64,000 nt of DNA from Trichopria drosophilae (GCA_030407085.1 CM059585.1:64026501-64090500), one strand, 5' to 3'; shown: positions 32,867 to 46,285, counted from the first letter of the stretch. Notes: a model not told the origin generated them from the letters alone. A program made the numbers and translations.

Positions 32867-34851
32867 CTAATCAGACGATGAATGGGCTGGCACGGTCGCC
32901 TCGTCAATGTCTACGGGCAGAAGAGCCAATTTAGTTATCGGTCTTTTGAAGACCGTCTTTGCCTTCCGAATGGTCACCACGCGAGTCAGACCATCATGCC
33001 CAGGGTGACATTCGACGACGCGAGCCAGGTCCCATTTTGCTGGAGGCAGTTGGTCGTTACCCAGTAACACTACCTGTCCCTGTTTGATGGAGATTCGCTG
33101 AGCCACTTAGAGCGATGTTGGCAAGACATAATGTAATCTCGCGACCAGTTCTGCCAAAATTTCCCCAAGAGCTGTTGGTACAATTGCCAACGAGTGACGC
33201 GGCTGACAGTAAAATCAACAGTAAGCGGAGCGGGAGCAGCGACTAATGGACCGCCGACAAAAAATGGCCTGGCGTTATGATATCAAGACTGTCAATATCG
33301 TCATTCAAAGGACCAAGCGGCCGTGAGTTCATGCAGGCTTCGATTCTGCATAAGAGCGTAGCCAGCTTCTCGTAAGTCGGGCAATATGCTCCCAGCACAC
33401 GTCTGAGATGGCGTTTCATAGAACGCACCCCAGCCTCCCACAACCAACCGAAGTGAGGTGCGGCAGGCGGAATAAACTTCCATTACACCCACCCCCCTCC
33501 AGCTACCCGATCACGAAGCTCGTCAGACTCTATCGCGGCACGGTGGGCAGCGCGCATTTCATTGTCAGCTCCATACAGTGTGGTCCATGCCACCACATTT
33601 CTGATGAGGCCAATTCCGATGCAGACATGCCTCGAGTGGCCAAATCAGCAGGGTTGTCGCAACCCGGAACATTGCGCCACTTGACATCGGGAACAATTTA
33701 GTGGACTTCGGACACTCGGTGTGAGGCAAAGGTTTTCCATTGCGAGGATTGGCCTCTGAACCACGTCAGAACAATAGAGGCGTCTGTCCACACTAACACG
33801 GGGCAAACATTGAATACGCGATCCTTTTGGATTTGAACGAGAAGTCTGGCTAAGACTACTGCTCCACAGAGCTCAAGACGAGGGATTGTTACTTGTTTTA
33901 CGGGAGCGAGTCGTGTTTTGGCCTTTATCAGCCTGACCTCAGTTTGTCCGAAATCGTCAGTGACACCATACACTAATGCCGCATTAGCTTTTGAAGATGC
34001 GTCGCAGAATCCGTGCAACTCGAGGACCGACGCTGCTGACGTACCTAACCATCGTGGAACCGAAATTTCCGTTAGACATGGAAGAGCTGCCTCGTACTTA
34101 CGCCAAGCTTCGATCAGATGTGGGGGAAGAAGAGAATCCCAATCAATGTTGCACTGCCAAAGCTGTGGCAACAAAATTTTTGCAACAACAATAACTGGGC
34201 TAGCCACCCTAGAGGGTCGAATAGACGAGCGATGTGAGCCACCGCACGATTTGTTACCTCAGAGATGGATTCATTATTCACTGTGAATCGATAAGCATCA
34301 CTGGCTGGTTGCCATGTGATTCCAAGAATCTTGAAGTTGTCATCAGGCTGCAACATCTTACCACATGCAAGACCTACGTTTGCAGGTTCGATATCCGCTA
34401 AGAGTGGGTCAGCATTACTGATCCACTTTCTCAGAACGAAGTGACCCTTTGATAGGAAGGCCGTTAACTGATTGTGAATCTCTTTCGCTCCATGACTGGC
34501 ATCCGCCGCGAATAAAGTGTCATCGACAAAAAAGTTTTCTAGCGGCGCATCCTTTCCTAGTGGAAATGCGTCGCATTCGTCATCCGCTAACTGCCTGAGC
34601 ACGCGAAGCGCTAAGACGGGAGCGCTTGCCATGCCGTAGGTAACAGTTAGCAGCTGGTATGGCACAATTTCATCTCTAGGAGATGCACGCTAGAGGATTC
34701 GTTGCAAATCGATGTCTCGTGGATCGACTCGAATCTTACGGTATATCTTCTCAATGTCTGCAGCGTACACGTAACGATACACAGTGGTCTTGAACCGCTC
34801 GAAAGTTCGACTAAAATGCCAACGTATTTTGGACCTATAATTGTCTTCATT
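32867..34851 (-). pseudogene. pol: BEL/Pao-type pol remnant (RT to integrase end)
   Basis: Minus-strand order: RT start (YRYVYAADIEKIYRKIRV, near 34790), then RT with YQLLTVTYGMASAPVLALRV (34655) and FFVDDTLFAAD near 34520, the catalytic DD. Next is the A17-type/RNase H region (ARLFDPLGWLA near 34240; LELHGFCDASSKANAALVYG; WTDASIVLTWFRGQ), with a stop replacing a codon after RVSEVH (33698). A large deletion follows to the integrase end (GLWEAGVRSMKRHLRRVLGA near 33440). The final domain is RWQLYQQLLGKFWQNWS (near 33195), ending LPPAKWDLARVVECHPGHDG before the stop at 32867. It has no gag or protease, and its 5' end is replaced by LINE sequence. Confidence 0.85.
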
Positions 34852-36114
34852 TACGTTTAAGGTACTGTCAAGTAAGGCGATGTCAAGTTCTGAAACACGA
34901 CATTCAAGAAAAATTTGGGTGTCGTCAGCGAAAATCATATGATCACTATGATGGAGAACCCCAGGTAGATCGTTAATAAAAACTGAAAACAACAAAGGTC
35001 CTAACACAGAACCTTGGGGCACTCCAGCACCCACTGGAAGCCACAACGATCTAGTCCCATCCACCCCTGTGACAGTCTTAGATCGACACGAGAGGTAAGA
35101 CGCAAACCACCGAATAGCGGTATCCGATAAATTAGCCATTTTTAGTTTCTGCAGCAAAAGCCTATGACTAATAGCATCGAACGCACGGCTAAAGTCAAAG
35201 AGGATAACAATAGTTATCATGCGATTGTCTATTGCTTGCCTGCAATATTCAGATACATATAATAGTGCTGTTTGCGTGCTGTAGTCTTTACGGAAACCCG
35301 ATTGGTGAGAATCAAACCAATTACTGTTATTCAGGAACCCAAGTAGCTGATTGAAAACAATACGTTCTAGTATTTTAGAGAGAGCAGGAACAATAGCGAT
35401 AAGGCGGTAATGAGCAGGAGAAACAGGGTTAGTAATTTTGCTAATGGGTATCATCAATGATTTTTTCCAATCAGCAGGAAGGATGGATAAATTAAGCGAT
35501 TCATTGAAGAGATGAACTATGTGAGGGGCAATGACAGGGAATGATTTGATGTAGAAACTAAGAAGTATCGAATCAGAGCCACATGCTTCCGACTATGCTT
35601 CCGACAAACGAGCAGCTACGTCCTCCATGGTGACATTAGCGAAGAAAAATCTTCTGTCGTTAAAATCTCCGTGATAAAAGTCTTCATCGAAATTTAGGTC
35701 GAAAATATCAGTGTAAGGAGAAACAGAAGCTGTGTGAAAGGAATTGAGTTCATACAAAGTGCAACACAACGGTTTAACAGCTTTATTGGAAGCCACCAGA
35801 TCAAGGTTGCGCAACTCCCTCCACATGGTCTTAGCATCCCGAATATTAGTAAGTTTGTTTCGATAGTAGTTTGCTCTCGCTAATACCCATGTCTGCTTAT
35901 TAGCCTTATTAGCAGAAATGAGTCTAATTCTTAATGAGTGGTTCCTGGTCCAGCGATAAGCACATAAAAGGCTATTTCTGTCGTAAGTTTAAGTAGTTGA
36001 GGTGAAATCCAAGGGGAAAGCTTGTGAGTCGGTGTAAAGGTGTGCTTAGGGGCGTGCTTATCAAAAGTTTGCAATAGACGATGACTAAGCGTATTGGTGA
36101 GTAAGTTCACGTTA
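34852..36114 (-). pseudogene. LINE reverse transcriptase fragment fused to BEL/Pao RT
   Basis: The minus frame from 35826 has a pre-RT segment (MWRELRNLDLVASNK), a TAG near 35593, then RT motifs. These are HYRLIAIVPALSKILERIVF, the GFRKDYSTQTALL region, ILFDFSRAFDAISH (motif A), VPQGSVLGPLLFSVFINDL (motif B) and MIFADDTQIF (motif C, about 34940). At about 34852 the same open frame passes into BEL/Pao RT text (YVYAADIEKIYRKIRV). The TAG lies in a 12-bp tandem duplication (TCCGACTATGCT then TCCGACAAACG on the plus strand). The 3' half of the LINE is absent, which is not the usual 5' truncation. Confidence 0.8.
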
Positions 36115-36154
36115 TTCAGTTGAGAAACAGAATTAAAAATATTCCATTATAGAG

Positions 36155-36715
<561 letters not shown>

Positions 36716-36725
36716 GGCATACAAT

Positions 36726-37611
36726 CTTTCAGCAATGTAAATATCAGAATTTATACAAGTCCACTCATGGGATCATGGGATTCCCTCACGGCGTACTTTA
36801 AGACGTTTTTAAAATCGGCTCGCTGAATTCAGTCAACTGAGCGATCTCCCCTATCTCTGTTTTGTTGCTCATTTAGTTTCACACCCAACGTTTGCATGGC
36901 GTTCATGATAGCTTTTCTGTTTCTCATTTTTAAAACGGAACATTCGCATCTCTTAGTAAGTATTCTGTGGTCGTTAGTCTAGGGTCGTCTATATAGGTTA
37001 GTCAACATAATTTCAATAAAAGTACGCCAACTCGTTTATTTAGTTTCCCCGAAGAAACAGATTCCATTTAACTACTGAAATACATATGGCTATTCCGGAA
37101 TATTGGAATATTGTAATTGCTTGTAATAATAATACCAAGTTTTTACCGGCAATAATGACGAGTTTTAGGTTATGAAGTTCACATGACGGCCTTTGACGAG
37201 GAAGGGTAAAACTCTCGCAAGTGATGCATTGTCATCCAAAGGAATTTTGGTGAAGGATAAACCGGCGAATTTCTTCCGGTCTGTTTGGTATTCTTCTTCA
37301 AGGTTCGTTTAATTTAGAGACCTCCTTGCTTTGGAGAAATTGTTTCTACCACAAGGAATATTACCAACCACTCCACTCTTAGGAACATTTTTTGTTTTCT
37401 ACTCGGTATACATTAATCATGTGATAAATTAATAATTAAATGTATTGAAAAGTTTTGTCTCTGTACATAACTCCATAATCCGTTAATTGCATTTTTTAAA
37501 CTGTTTTATATCAAAACCAAGCTTTGTTTTTTAATATATTAAGATGATACTGTTTTCTTCAAAAGTCATGAAAGTGGACTTGTATAAATTCTGATATTTA
37601 CATTGCTGAAA
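36726..37611. mobile_element. 886-bp element with 40-bp perfect inverted ends
   Basis: CTTTCAGCAATGTAAATATC starts an end of 40 bases (36726-36765) that is perfectly complementary to 37572-37611. The interior is AT-rich and non-coding. No clear target duplication. A TIR transposon derivative is the simplest reading; a segmental inverted duplication is possible. Confidence 0.7.
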
Positions 37612-38927
37612 GAAAACTAACATTATTCAGCTTGTCTAAACAAAGTACTTCTTTTTTAATTAATTAAGTTTGTAATCCAGATTAATTAAGTTATTAATCC
37701 AGGTTATACAACATAAAAGTGACTGAGAAATATTAACTTCCATTCATAGCTCCAGATGTGTTAACTGCATTATAAAGCTAAAATTGATATGCTATCCTTA
37801 TATCATGACATTGTAGGAAGATTGTGTTTTTATATAAAATTTTAATTATATGGATCATTAGGGGAACATTGCACGAGTGCAACTGCAGGCACAAAATATA
37901 AGATTACGGATTGTGTCAATATTACTCTTGCGAATAATCAAAGTTTTGGTTCAACAGTTTTATTCAGTATTGATTAAATTTTCTAATTTTGTTTGTTTAA
38001 GTGTCATTTACTTATATTTTAACACAATAATAATAATAATATTATATTAATATGTTTTTATCCCCATAAATAATAATAAATAATATTTATTTTTTAAAAT
38101 AAAGTTTTAATAATTGATCTTTTATTAAGTGCGAAGCAATCATGTATCAAGTTTCCACATGAACAGTCAAATTTCAGTATATTCATGTTGAAACCTAAAA
38201 GTAATGAAATTGAGAATGTCCAAACATGGATCTAATATATAACAACCATTACATATTCAAAAGCTTATTTCAAATAACTAATAGTTAATTTTTTTAGTTT
38301 TACGGACATAATACTGGTTGGCATTCTTTCTCTTTTACGAAAGCTGTGAAAAATGAACAAATTTAGTATTATCAGAATATGTCTATAAAACGGGGCTTAT
38401 AAATAAAAATACATAAAAAGTACAATATTTTGTACAGAAATCTAAAAATAGACATATTATTTCTTGTTATTAAAGCTTTAAATGCAGCGTGTAATTTGAA
38501 ATCATCTTTTATTTAAGTGTGAGAAGAATGTAGCGATAAAAATATTTTAAAAAATCAATGCTACTATTTTTTAATGTTGCCACCGAGCAATATTACAACA
38601 GATAAAATTCTTTTGTTACAAAATAGTAAAAAAACATCCTGCAATGATTGGATGACAACTGCCAATATCATCTGCGAATACCTTCAATTGTGCTTGAATC
38701 CAGGCAATATGCCATCTCAACACATGGGATAGGATGCAAACGATACTGAATGCTTTGCAAACTGATTTCATGAAATTTCTTTTCTGCTTTCTCGTACAGA
38801 ATCGTATGATATATCTTCATATGGACCAAAAGTAAATTGCAACACATTTATGCTAAATCTTATGTACAGGATCTCTGTTCTTACCACTTACAAGAAAGTT
38901 TGGATATGATAATACATACGAAGAGAA
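37612..38927. other. AT-rich DNA, nothing supportable
   Basis: Very low GC with no ORF of note, no clear repeat beyond scattered A/T runs, and no recognisable RNA gene. Confidence 0.5.
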
Positions 38928-39230
38928 CGCGATGGTTAAGTGGTTAGCAAGCTCGCCTTGTAATCTGAACGTTCCTTAGGTCGTGATTTCTAATCACCGT
39001 CCGGCAACTTTTTCTATTCATTTCCATTGCGGGTAATTCAGTAAACCTTGCTTGGCGAAGGTACGAATTTGGGACTGCTACTGAAATCAGTCGGTAGTCA
39101 TCAACACCGTGAATGGTTTTTCCATGGTCGACGCTAAGTAAATATTGTCTTGAATGAAAATAAGACAATGTTTGTGTTGCACCTGCTAACAATTGGCCGC
39201 CGATTAACTATTGACGGTGTCGATTATGTG
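38928..39230 (+). mobile_element. tRNA-head SINE, older copy
   Basis: GCGATGGTTAAGTGGTTAGC resembles a tRNA box A region, and CGTGATTTCTAATCACC sits where a degenerate box B would be. Downstream, TTGGCGAAGGTACGAATTTG matches the body of the better-preserved SINE at 53420-53906. The 3' end and target duplication were not identified. A minus ORF over it is fortuitous. Confidence 0.6.
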
Positions 39231-40426
39231 TAGTATATTTCTGATTGTTTATTTGTTTGTATCGTACTGTGTGGGGTGATGAATAAGCCTAAAATAATAA
39301 AGTTGGCTAGTAAATCTGACCAATGTATTTAAGTAATGATAATACATATGAATCTAATCTTCGACTCGTCACTTGATGCGCCAGTACACATTCGAAATAG
39401 TACAGGAACAAAAAAGCGTTCACAATCATATAGAAATGTACACAAAAATAGAAAATAGTATGTCATATTTATTATTGGGTATGAAAAAGTATTAAGTCTC
39501 AAACACTGAGATTAACTTTCAGTATACCAATATTTCCAACGGATGCTTTTGTATAGATTATATGCAACATATGTTGTCTTATAATTTTGGATGATAAAAT
39601 AGATTCTCGTTGATTAAGCAACTTCACATTCATTTTCATATAAATCAATCCGAAAGGGAAAGAAATTGCACGTTTTTGATAACCGTTTGCTGAAAGGTAT
39701 GTTTGAGTAGCATAAAATTAATTTCGTTTTTGATTTAAATCATTATTTTTTTTAAATAAATTAAAAATGTTTCAAAGTTATGCCACTCGCGTTTTTTACT
39801 CTCAACACTTATTAAAAAAGACTTTAAAAACATATTAAACGAAGGAAAAAAATGTTCATAACTTGTGTATTCTGTATTTCGTTAAACCTGTATATTTTTC
39901 CAGATCTGCATATATGTTATTTTAATATTCTCTCATTTTATCCTTTAATAATCGTCTTCTTTGGCCAAAGCATACCTTTCAACAAGAATGACACAAGATT
40001 TGGCGTACAACTTCATCTTTATGTGTTTAATGTATCCAATTTTTATGTTAAAATATTTATTGACCACTCTGATATTGCGTTCAGTAGTTTGTGCATTCTT
40101 TGTGTTAGAGTTATGAGATGTATAATGTGATAGATATAGTTTATTACTCATATATAGGGAACTATGTCCCACAAAGGAATTTCTTCAACTTACACATACA
40201 TACACATTAAAATCGAAACAAAATAACGCAGAGTACACAAGTATATTGTCAACATACGAAAGTCATTTGTTAGCTGTAAATTTCTTTGACATTGGAATGT
40301 TCGGTGTTTGAGGAGTAACAGTTACAACTTTCTACTAAATGTCGTACAAAAATTGTCTACGGTGGAAGCAAGCTTTTAAATAGTTAAATACATAACTGTA
40401 TCGCTGACTTCGCGTCATTTTTGCAG
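39231..40426. other. AT-rich DNA with two unrecognised short ORFs
   Basis: ORFs at 39852-40130 (plus, hydrophobic, Phe/Ile/Cys-rich) and 40172-39945 (minus) overlap each other and match no family I recognise. No other feature seen. Confidence 0.4.
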
Positions 40427-40489
40427 ATTAAAACTGACAGAGAATTAGGACGAGACGCACGCCGCAATCGCAGCATCAAGGGATACTCG
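40427..40489 (+). CDS. Possible 63-bp internal coding exon
   Basis: TTTTTGCAG immediately precedes (acceptor at 40425-40426) and GTAAGA immediately follows (donor at 40490). The 63 bases between are open in phase 0 and encode 21 residues (IKTDRELGRDARRNRSIKGY plus S), with notably higher CG content than the surroundings. This fits a short host exon inside a transposon-filled intron, but no flanking exon was found, so it stays speculative. Confidence 0.3.
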
Positions 40490-40790
40490 GTAAGAATGTG
40501 GGAAAGGCTATCCAGAGCATTCAAATTAAATAGCATGCAGTTTGAGGAAGGATGATAGGTGTACTGACGGCCTACGAGAAATAGACCGCGAGTGCGATGT
40601 AACCAATCTAAGCTGCAGTTTCAATCTCAGGCAGATCAGGGGTAGGGGCCCAAGGTATACAGTATACGCTATACGTATATACAGTATACTAAGTCCAAAC
40701 TTAGACGGAAGACTGGAAAGTGCGGACTACGGGAGCATACATAATACTTATTTAGATCATTAGTTTTACAAATTGCGGCATATTTAGACC

Positions 40791-40964
40791 GGAACTAAAA
40801 CTCTTTTGCAGATTACGTCTTCAATTTTAACTTTTTATATTATTAAGGGTGCTCTTCTGAAGCCCCTGAGCGCCGCGGTGACCATTGTGGAACTACCAAA
40901 CCGGAAGTAAAACTCCTTTGCAGATTACGCCTTCAATTTTAACTTTTTATATTATTAAGTGTAT
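40791..40964. repeat. Direct repeat of ~62 bp at 111-bp spacing
   Basis: CCGGAACTAAAACTCTTTTG (40791) and CCGGAAGTAAAACTCCTTTG (about 40902) begin two copies that continue through GCAGATTACG and AATTTTAACTTTTTATATTA with few differences. The intervening sequence contains GAGCGCCGCGG. Confidence 0.75.
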
Positions 40965-41868
40965 TTTTATAAGCTACTATTCCCCTAGAATGAGCGTCCA
41001 CTTCGATATTGGCGCAACGACTGTCGCATAATCCAAAAAAAAAGGATAAAATCGGCCTGTTTTTCACCTCACACGTACATGATGTGTAGATGTGTTAGTC
41101 GTCACGATAACAACGCTTATTGCATCGTTTCGATAACGCTAACGCACAAAAACAGAATGGACGTTCATTCCTGACACTTCGCGGATTACATTGAACCCAT
41201 TTTTTGCAAATTAATTATGTTTTCGAGGCGCAATCTACAAATTGCGGCTCGAAGCTGGTAATGGCGGCACAAGCGAAAGATTTGACATATATCAGTTCCG
41301 CGTTTTCGGTGAGATGGAGCTCAAAGCGAATGTCAGGATCGTAGGTATTCTAGGGCGCTTCCCAGGGCCCCGCGCGCGTGTGCACGCATACATATGTAAT
41401 ACGGTCAGGTGATTTGCATGTATGAATATGTCTACATTCATGTATGCATGCATAATCCGTCCATATAGGAAGGGTATGGGAGCAGAGAGAGAGAGAGAGA
41501 GAGTTGGGACAAGGATGTAAAAGATTGTCATCTCATTCTCTCACAAGAGAATCTCAGGTGCGATTCTCACCGATTTTATTGAAACTTTCCCATAATATAG
41601 GACATACTTACCACCCTTTTGATTATCAGAAAGATCGATGCAATACTCAATCGTTTTCTAGAAAATTGTATTTGAATTTACAAATCTAGATAGAGGAGTA
41701 TTGTTTATTTTTAAAGCCTATTTGTTATAAACTATTTATGAACCGTAGAAATTGCGAATTTTAATTATTTTTAACTTTTTTAAATTATGTTAGGAAATGA
41801 ACTTCCTCTCATTTCTTTCTGATAATGAAAATGATGTAATAATATTCCCATAACAAAACTACTAAGTA

Positions 41869-42132
41869 CGGTAGACCCCCCTTTTTACGACATGGGTCGG
41901 TTCCGCGACTTCCCCTCAAGCTCCCGTTTATCGACATACCAGCTAGAAAAGTGCGTTCTCCCACCGCAACCCATCGACAAGCATGCTAAAGTGACGTCAC
42001 ACGTCACTCGACCAATGCGGTTGTTTCGCGGGCTATGCACGTATACATGCGCCGTCTGTCATGCGGTGTCACTAATGTCGTAGAAAAGAGTATGTCGATA
42101 AACGGATGTGGCGTTAAAAGCGGGTTCTACTG
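41869..42132. mobile_element. Pogo/Tigger-type MITE, TA flanked
   Basis: The left end is CGGTAGACCCCCCTTTTTAC and the right end, on the complement, is CAGTAGAACCCGCTTTTAAC. TA lies outside both ends (41867-41868, 42133-42134). Internal CCCGTTTATCGACATAC is inverted at GTATGTCGATAAACGG. 264 bp, non-coding. The CAGT start and TA target are typical of pogo-like elements. Confidence 0.7.
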
Positions 42133-42145
42133 TAGATACTATTTT

Positions 42146-42966
42146 CCAGATAACACACGATATTCTCGGAATATTCGGAGTACATACTCAGTATATCATG
42201 TCAGATATACTGAGGATGTTCGAAACATATTCTGACAATATACTCAGCATATTCCTATGTCCGCCCTAAAAATGTTCTCACGATATCCTGAGAATATCAT
42301 CCACGATAAAATTTTTTTTCCGCATTTTATAAAAAAATTAATTTTTTTCTTATTTTTAATTTTATTTTTTTTTAACTTGTTAAGATGATTTAATTATTTT
42401 AAAACAAGCTGTTCTCATGCGGTCGCCTATCCAGTCGTAGTCCACTACGTACGGCGCTTAATAAGAAATAGCGAACGCGCGCGACACCGACCATCGGTCT
42501 ACCACTGTTGAACACCATTCATAACGTAAACTGATATTTGTGTCACACTCATTGCACAATTTTAAAACCGTACTCGCTTTTATACATTTTTTCAGGGGTT
42601 TTCGAGATTATCTGCAGAAGGAAGAGCTCGATAAAAACCTATACGAGAATTTTGAAAATTTGAAAAATTAATAAATATAATATTCTGAGAATATGCACAC
42701 GATATACGTTAGGTGTGTTTATTTTTAATTCTTAAGTATGGAAAATTTAGATTTAGTTTGGGATATATGGCTAATAGACGAAATTGGAAATAATTATAAT
42801 ATTTTTTTTTCGATATTTTAAGAATATGTTTAAGAATATGTTTAGAATATACAAAATGTTATATGATATTTATGATATTCTGAGTATATTCTGAGAATAT
42901 TACGGATATTCACGGGAGATTTTCGTATGAAGTTCGAATATACGGTAAATATCATGTGTTATCTGG
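42146..42966. mobile_element. 821-bp TIR element with 5S-like core
   Basis: The ends are CCAGATAACACACGATATTC and, on the complement of the right end, CCAGATAACACATGATATTT. Subterminal regions are crowded with GATATTCTGAGAATAT-type palindromes. The interior carries the second copy of the 5S-like core and shares several hundred bases with the 13351-14659 element, although the terminal sequences differ. Confidence 0.7.
42405..42507 (-). repeat. 5S-rRNA-like core, copy 2
   Basis: On the minus strand: CAGTGGTAGACCGATGGTCG, then GTCGCGCGCG, then ACTGGATAGGCGACCGCATG, then a TTAAAATAATTAAATCA run. It is the same order and spacing as copy 1 at 14227-14330. Confidence 0.55.
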
Positions 42967-45254
42967 GTTATAAATAGTTAACATTTATAAATATAATATT
43001 TATAAGTAATATTATTAATAACAATAACAACAACAATATGAAACTAAATTTTTCACTTTTTCATCATTTTTTTGATCATTTGTAAATTTGTATTTTGATG
43101 TAAAAATGTTTTTTCGAATAGATTGGATGGGTATAAATGAATGTAATAAATTATAATCTTATTAATTATTCAAATTATTGTTATTGTTGTTGTTATTGTT
43201 ATTATTATTACGTAAATAACAACTTTACACAGCAACATTTGTTTTTGATCTCGCTCAATCTGCCGAAAAGTGGAAAATTTTTGGATAAAATCCCTACCAG
43301 ATCAGCATCAGTGTGAAATTTGGCCCCTTCTATTTCTTTTGTTATTATTATTACTATTATTATTAATAATTCAATTTCAATATCAGTAGATAACAAAAAT
43401 TTTTTTAACAAAAATTTGTGCGCTTGTTTTTATACAAAAATTATAATTGTTACTAATTTTTACTTTTTTGCATGAAACTTCAGACGGCTATAACTCTTCA
43501 ACAATTATTCATCGTAGAAACTTCAACAGATGCTCACTTTACGCAGCTAATTTCATCCTCTTCAAAATAGTTCGGATACTACTACTATCTGAATGTAGCC
43601 AAAAAATACTTACTTACAAAATAAGTACATGAAAATAACAATTTGGATATTTTTCTTTTGTACCATCGTGGATTTATGATTAAAATGATTTTTTTCTTAA
43701 ACATAAAGATTCAAAGTTTCATTATTTGCAACTTTCATTATATGCACTTTTCCCACATGAAGCATGGTTTTAGAGTAATTATTGATTTCATCCCAAAAAA
43801 CGTTCCGATTGTGCGTTAATTTGTTTTTTAAACGTTCATATCGTCGTAAATATTGAACGCACAATATTACATAAAAAAATGAAAATTGTTCGTAATTTCA
43901 TCCTCTACAACTTTTATTTGAAGTATTTTGCGATGCGAATGGTTATTTTTTACTTATAAGCGAAAAACGCGCGTTACAGTTACTCCGCATAACTGCCAAT
44001 ATTTGAAATAAACTACCTCGGCTTCTATTGGTCGTAGAAGCTATTTTAAAAGTCGAAATTGTGTAGAATTTCCCCAAATGCAATTTTCGTGAATTTCTTT
44101 TTTTGTTTAATGTGATATTTTTAGAGTTATTTCAGAAAAACCAATTTTTTGGACACATTTTTCCTAGTTAACCCTTGTAGTTTGATAGCGTGGAGTTTAT
44201 ATATATACATATTTATGTATAGATTCTTGTTTATAGATTCACTGAAAACGGCGATAATGTAGACAATTTGTTATATGACTAAGTTTCCTCGATATGTATA
44301 TCCATTATTTTCTAATAGTTATATCGCATTTGTCTGAAGTAGATTCATATTCTACGCTACTAACGAATTTTCCATTATGTAGCACGAATCATGGGATTAA
44401 AAGTAATTAAGTTCCAAACCAACACATCCCTGCGTTTTTTATCTGTTCAGTATGAAGCATTACTGGCAGAAATAAGTAAGAAATGTTCCATTTCACATGC
44501 AAAATGCAAATAAAATATTCTTTCTTTCTCATTGCAAAAATAGATCTGTTGATAAACGTCGTAGTTTTGAAAAGTAGAGTCAAGATGTCAAAACCAAAGC
44601 CAAACCCTAAAACCAATATTGCAAGGTATAAATATGCATTTAGAAGTTTAAATGGAATCACCAAATTTATTTTGACCCTTTTATTCTTGTTTCTTTATCA
44701 TTTTTGTGCTACAAAATGATAGCGTGTCGAACAATTAAACATTCATATTGTTTATCATTTCAGAAATTTTCTTTTTTCACCACTTATAAGTGGAATCCAT
44801 TTAAAATTCATATTTCGTGATATTTTTAAAAAGTATGAAAAATGCAAGAAAAAATCCAGGGTAGTAAGTAAATTCAGAGCATCTGAATCAGAAACTTACA
44901 AAAATTTGTGTTATTGACAAAATTTGGAGTAATACATTTTGGTAAACAATACAAAAAAAATTGTTTATAAAAATGTAAACAAACACGTATTCCTTTATTT
45001 TTTAAGTTGAATATTGCATCTTGAAGTTAATTATTAACATACCAGAAGTCTGCCTGCAGCATTTTACAATTAGATGGATTCCGCATATTCTTTTTTTAAA
45101 ATGCATGCTAGATATTGATTGGTTACAAAATTTGCATAAAAAAGTCGGCGTTGAAAATTATTAAAAATTGTAAAAAAAGTGACAATTTTAATAATCAAAT
45201 TGGACAGTCTTTGACTCTTCTGAAAAGTGTTGTTATTAATAAATACTAAATTTC
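42967..45254. other. AT-rich DNA, nothing supportable
   Basis: Low GC. Several ORFs of 60-85 residues (for example 44483-44719 plus, 44664-44407 minus) overlap one another and show no recognisable domain. A short trinucleotide-like TTATTG/TTATTA patch lies at 43180-43210. Confidence 0.5.
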
Positions 45255-45560
45255 AACAGTTAATAGTTCAACTGAAATATTTTTTTGGAAGTAGTGTTGA
45301 AATGATTATGAAATAATAACGTGAAATAATAATCAATAATATGCATATTTACATGGATATCATTTTTTTTCTGTAAATGGACTTCTTATAATTAAGGCAG
45401 GGTATCCGATTGTTCTTTCTTTATTTGCCCATCAACATTCACTTAAAAGTTGTTGCGTGACTTTTTTTAAAAATATTTATCGACAGTTGTCAGTGAAAAT
45501 ACAATGTAAATTCACAATATTATTAAAAAATTTTAAATTATTCTTTACCAACAAATAAAA
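45255..45560. repeat. Outer inverted repeat, left arm
   Basis: The complement of this arm (TATCCATGTAAATATGCATA, then TTATTTCATAATCATTTCAACACTACTTCC in two blocks) matches 50560-50825 plus 51258-51325. The arm is continuous here, whereas the right arm is split by the MITE at 50826-51257; the left arm therefore shows the empty site. Confidence 0.75.
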
Positions 45561-45759
45561 ATACTTGTAATAAATAATGTCAAACAGTGCATAAAAAGTG
45601 TCTTCATTACTTGCACGTTTTGAAGAATATGTTTATAATTTTATCTATCTTCAAAGTCTGTTCTTTTACAAATAATAATTATGAATTTACATTATTTTTC
45701 TTGATTAATATTCAGAAACTGAATATTAAAATAAACTACTATATCTAGGTATTCCACAT

Positions 45760-46285
45760 AATTTTGTAAGGTTTTGCAATTCTCCACCTGACCAATCCCA
45801 TTTCAAATCCTGCAATGAAAAAAGTTCACAAATTTAAAATCATGTTTTATACTATTTTTATTGTTCTTTTAGGTAAATTAAGAGATACGTATTTTTTTGT
45901 TTTGCGCAAAATATCTCGCTGGTGATTTTATTTTTGTCCGAAACAGGTAGGAAATTATTTTTACATCTCTCTATTTCCGTTAAAAATCGATATTTTAAGA
46001 TTCTGTTTTCTTAATTCGGTATAGTTTTAAATGTTCTTTCATGGACATTTTGAAAATTAACAAAATGGCGGTCATTTTTTGAAAAAAAAAGAAAAACTTA
46101 ATTTTCAAAATTCTAATTTTTTTTTATCATAATCAGACACTATAAAAAGGAAAGTTTTCCAATAAGTTTGGTCTGCGCTAAAACGGTGTGAAAGCGTCAA
46201 GAATTTTTTTTCTGAAAAAAAAGAATTCGTTATCAGATTTCAGCGACGTCATCTTTCAGTTAGTAAAACAACAGGAAAATGTTGA
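45760..46285. repeat. Long inverted repeat A, left arm
   Basis: Complementary to 46888-47470. Shared landmarks include ATTGTTCTTTT-GGTAAAT, CAGGTAGGAAATTATT, CTCTCTATTTCCGTTAAAAA, TCGATAT, AGCGTCAAGA and GTCATCTTTCAGTTAGT. Identity looks like 80-90 percent with small indels. Confidence 0.85.

Noticed and set aside
40645..40690. TATAC-rich palindromes as a regulatory element
   Set aside because: Short imperfect palindromes of AT-rich sequence are expected by chance here; no second feature supports function.
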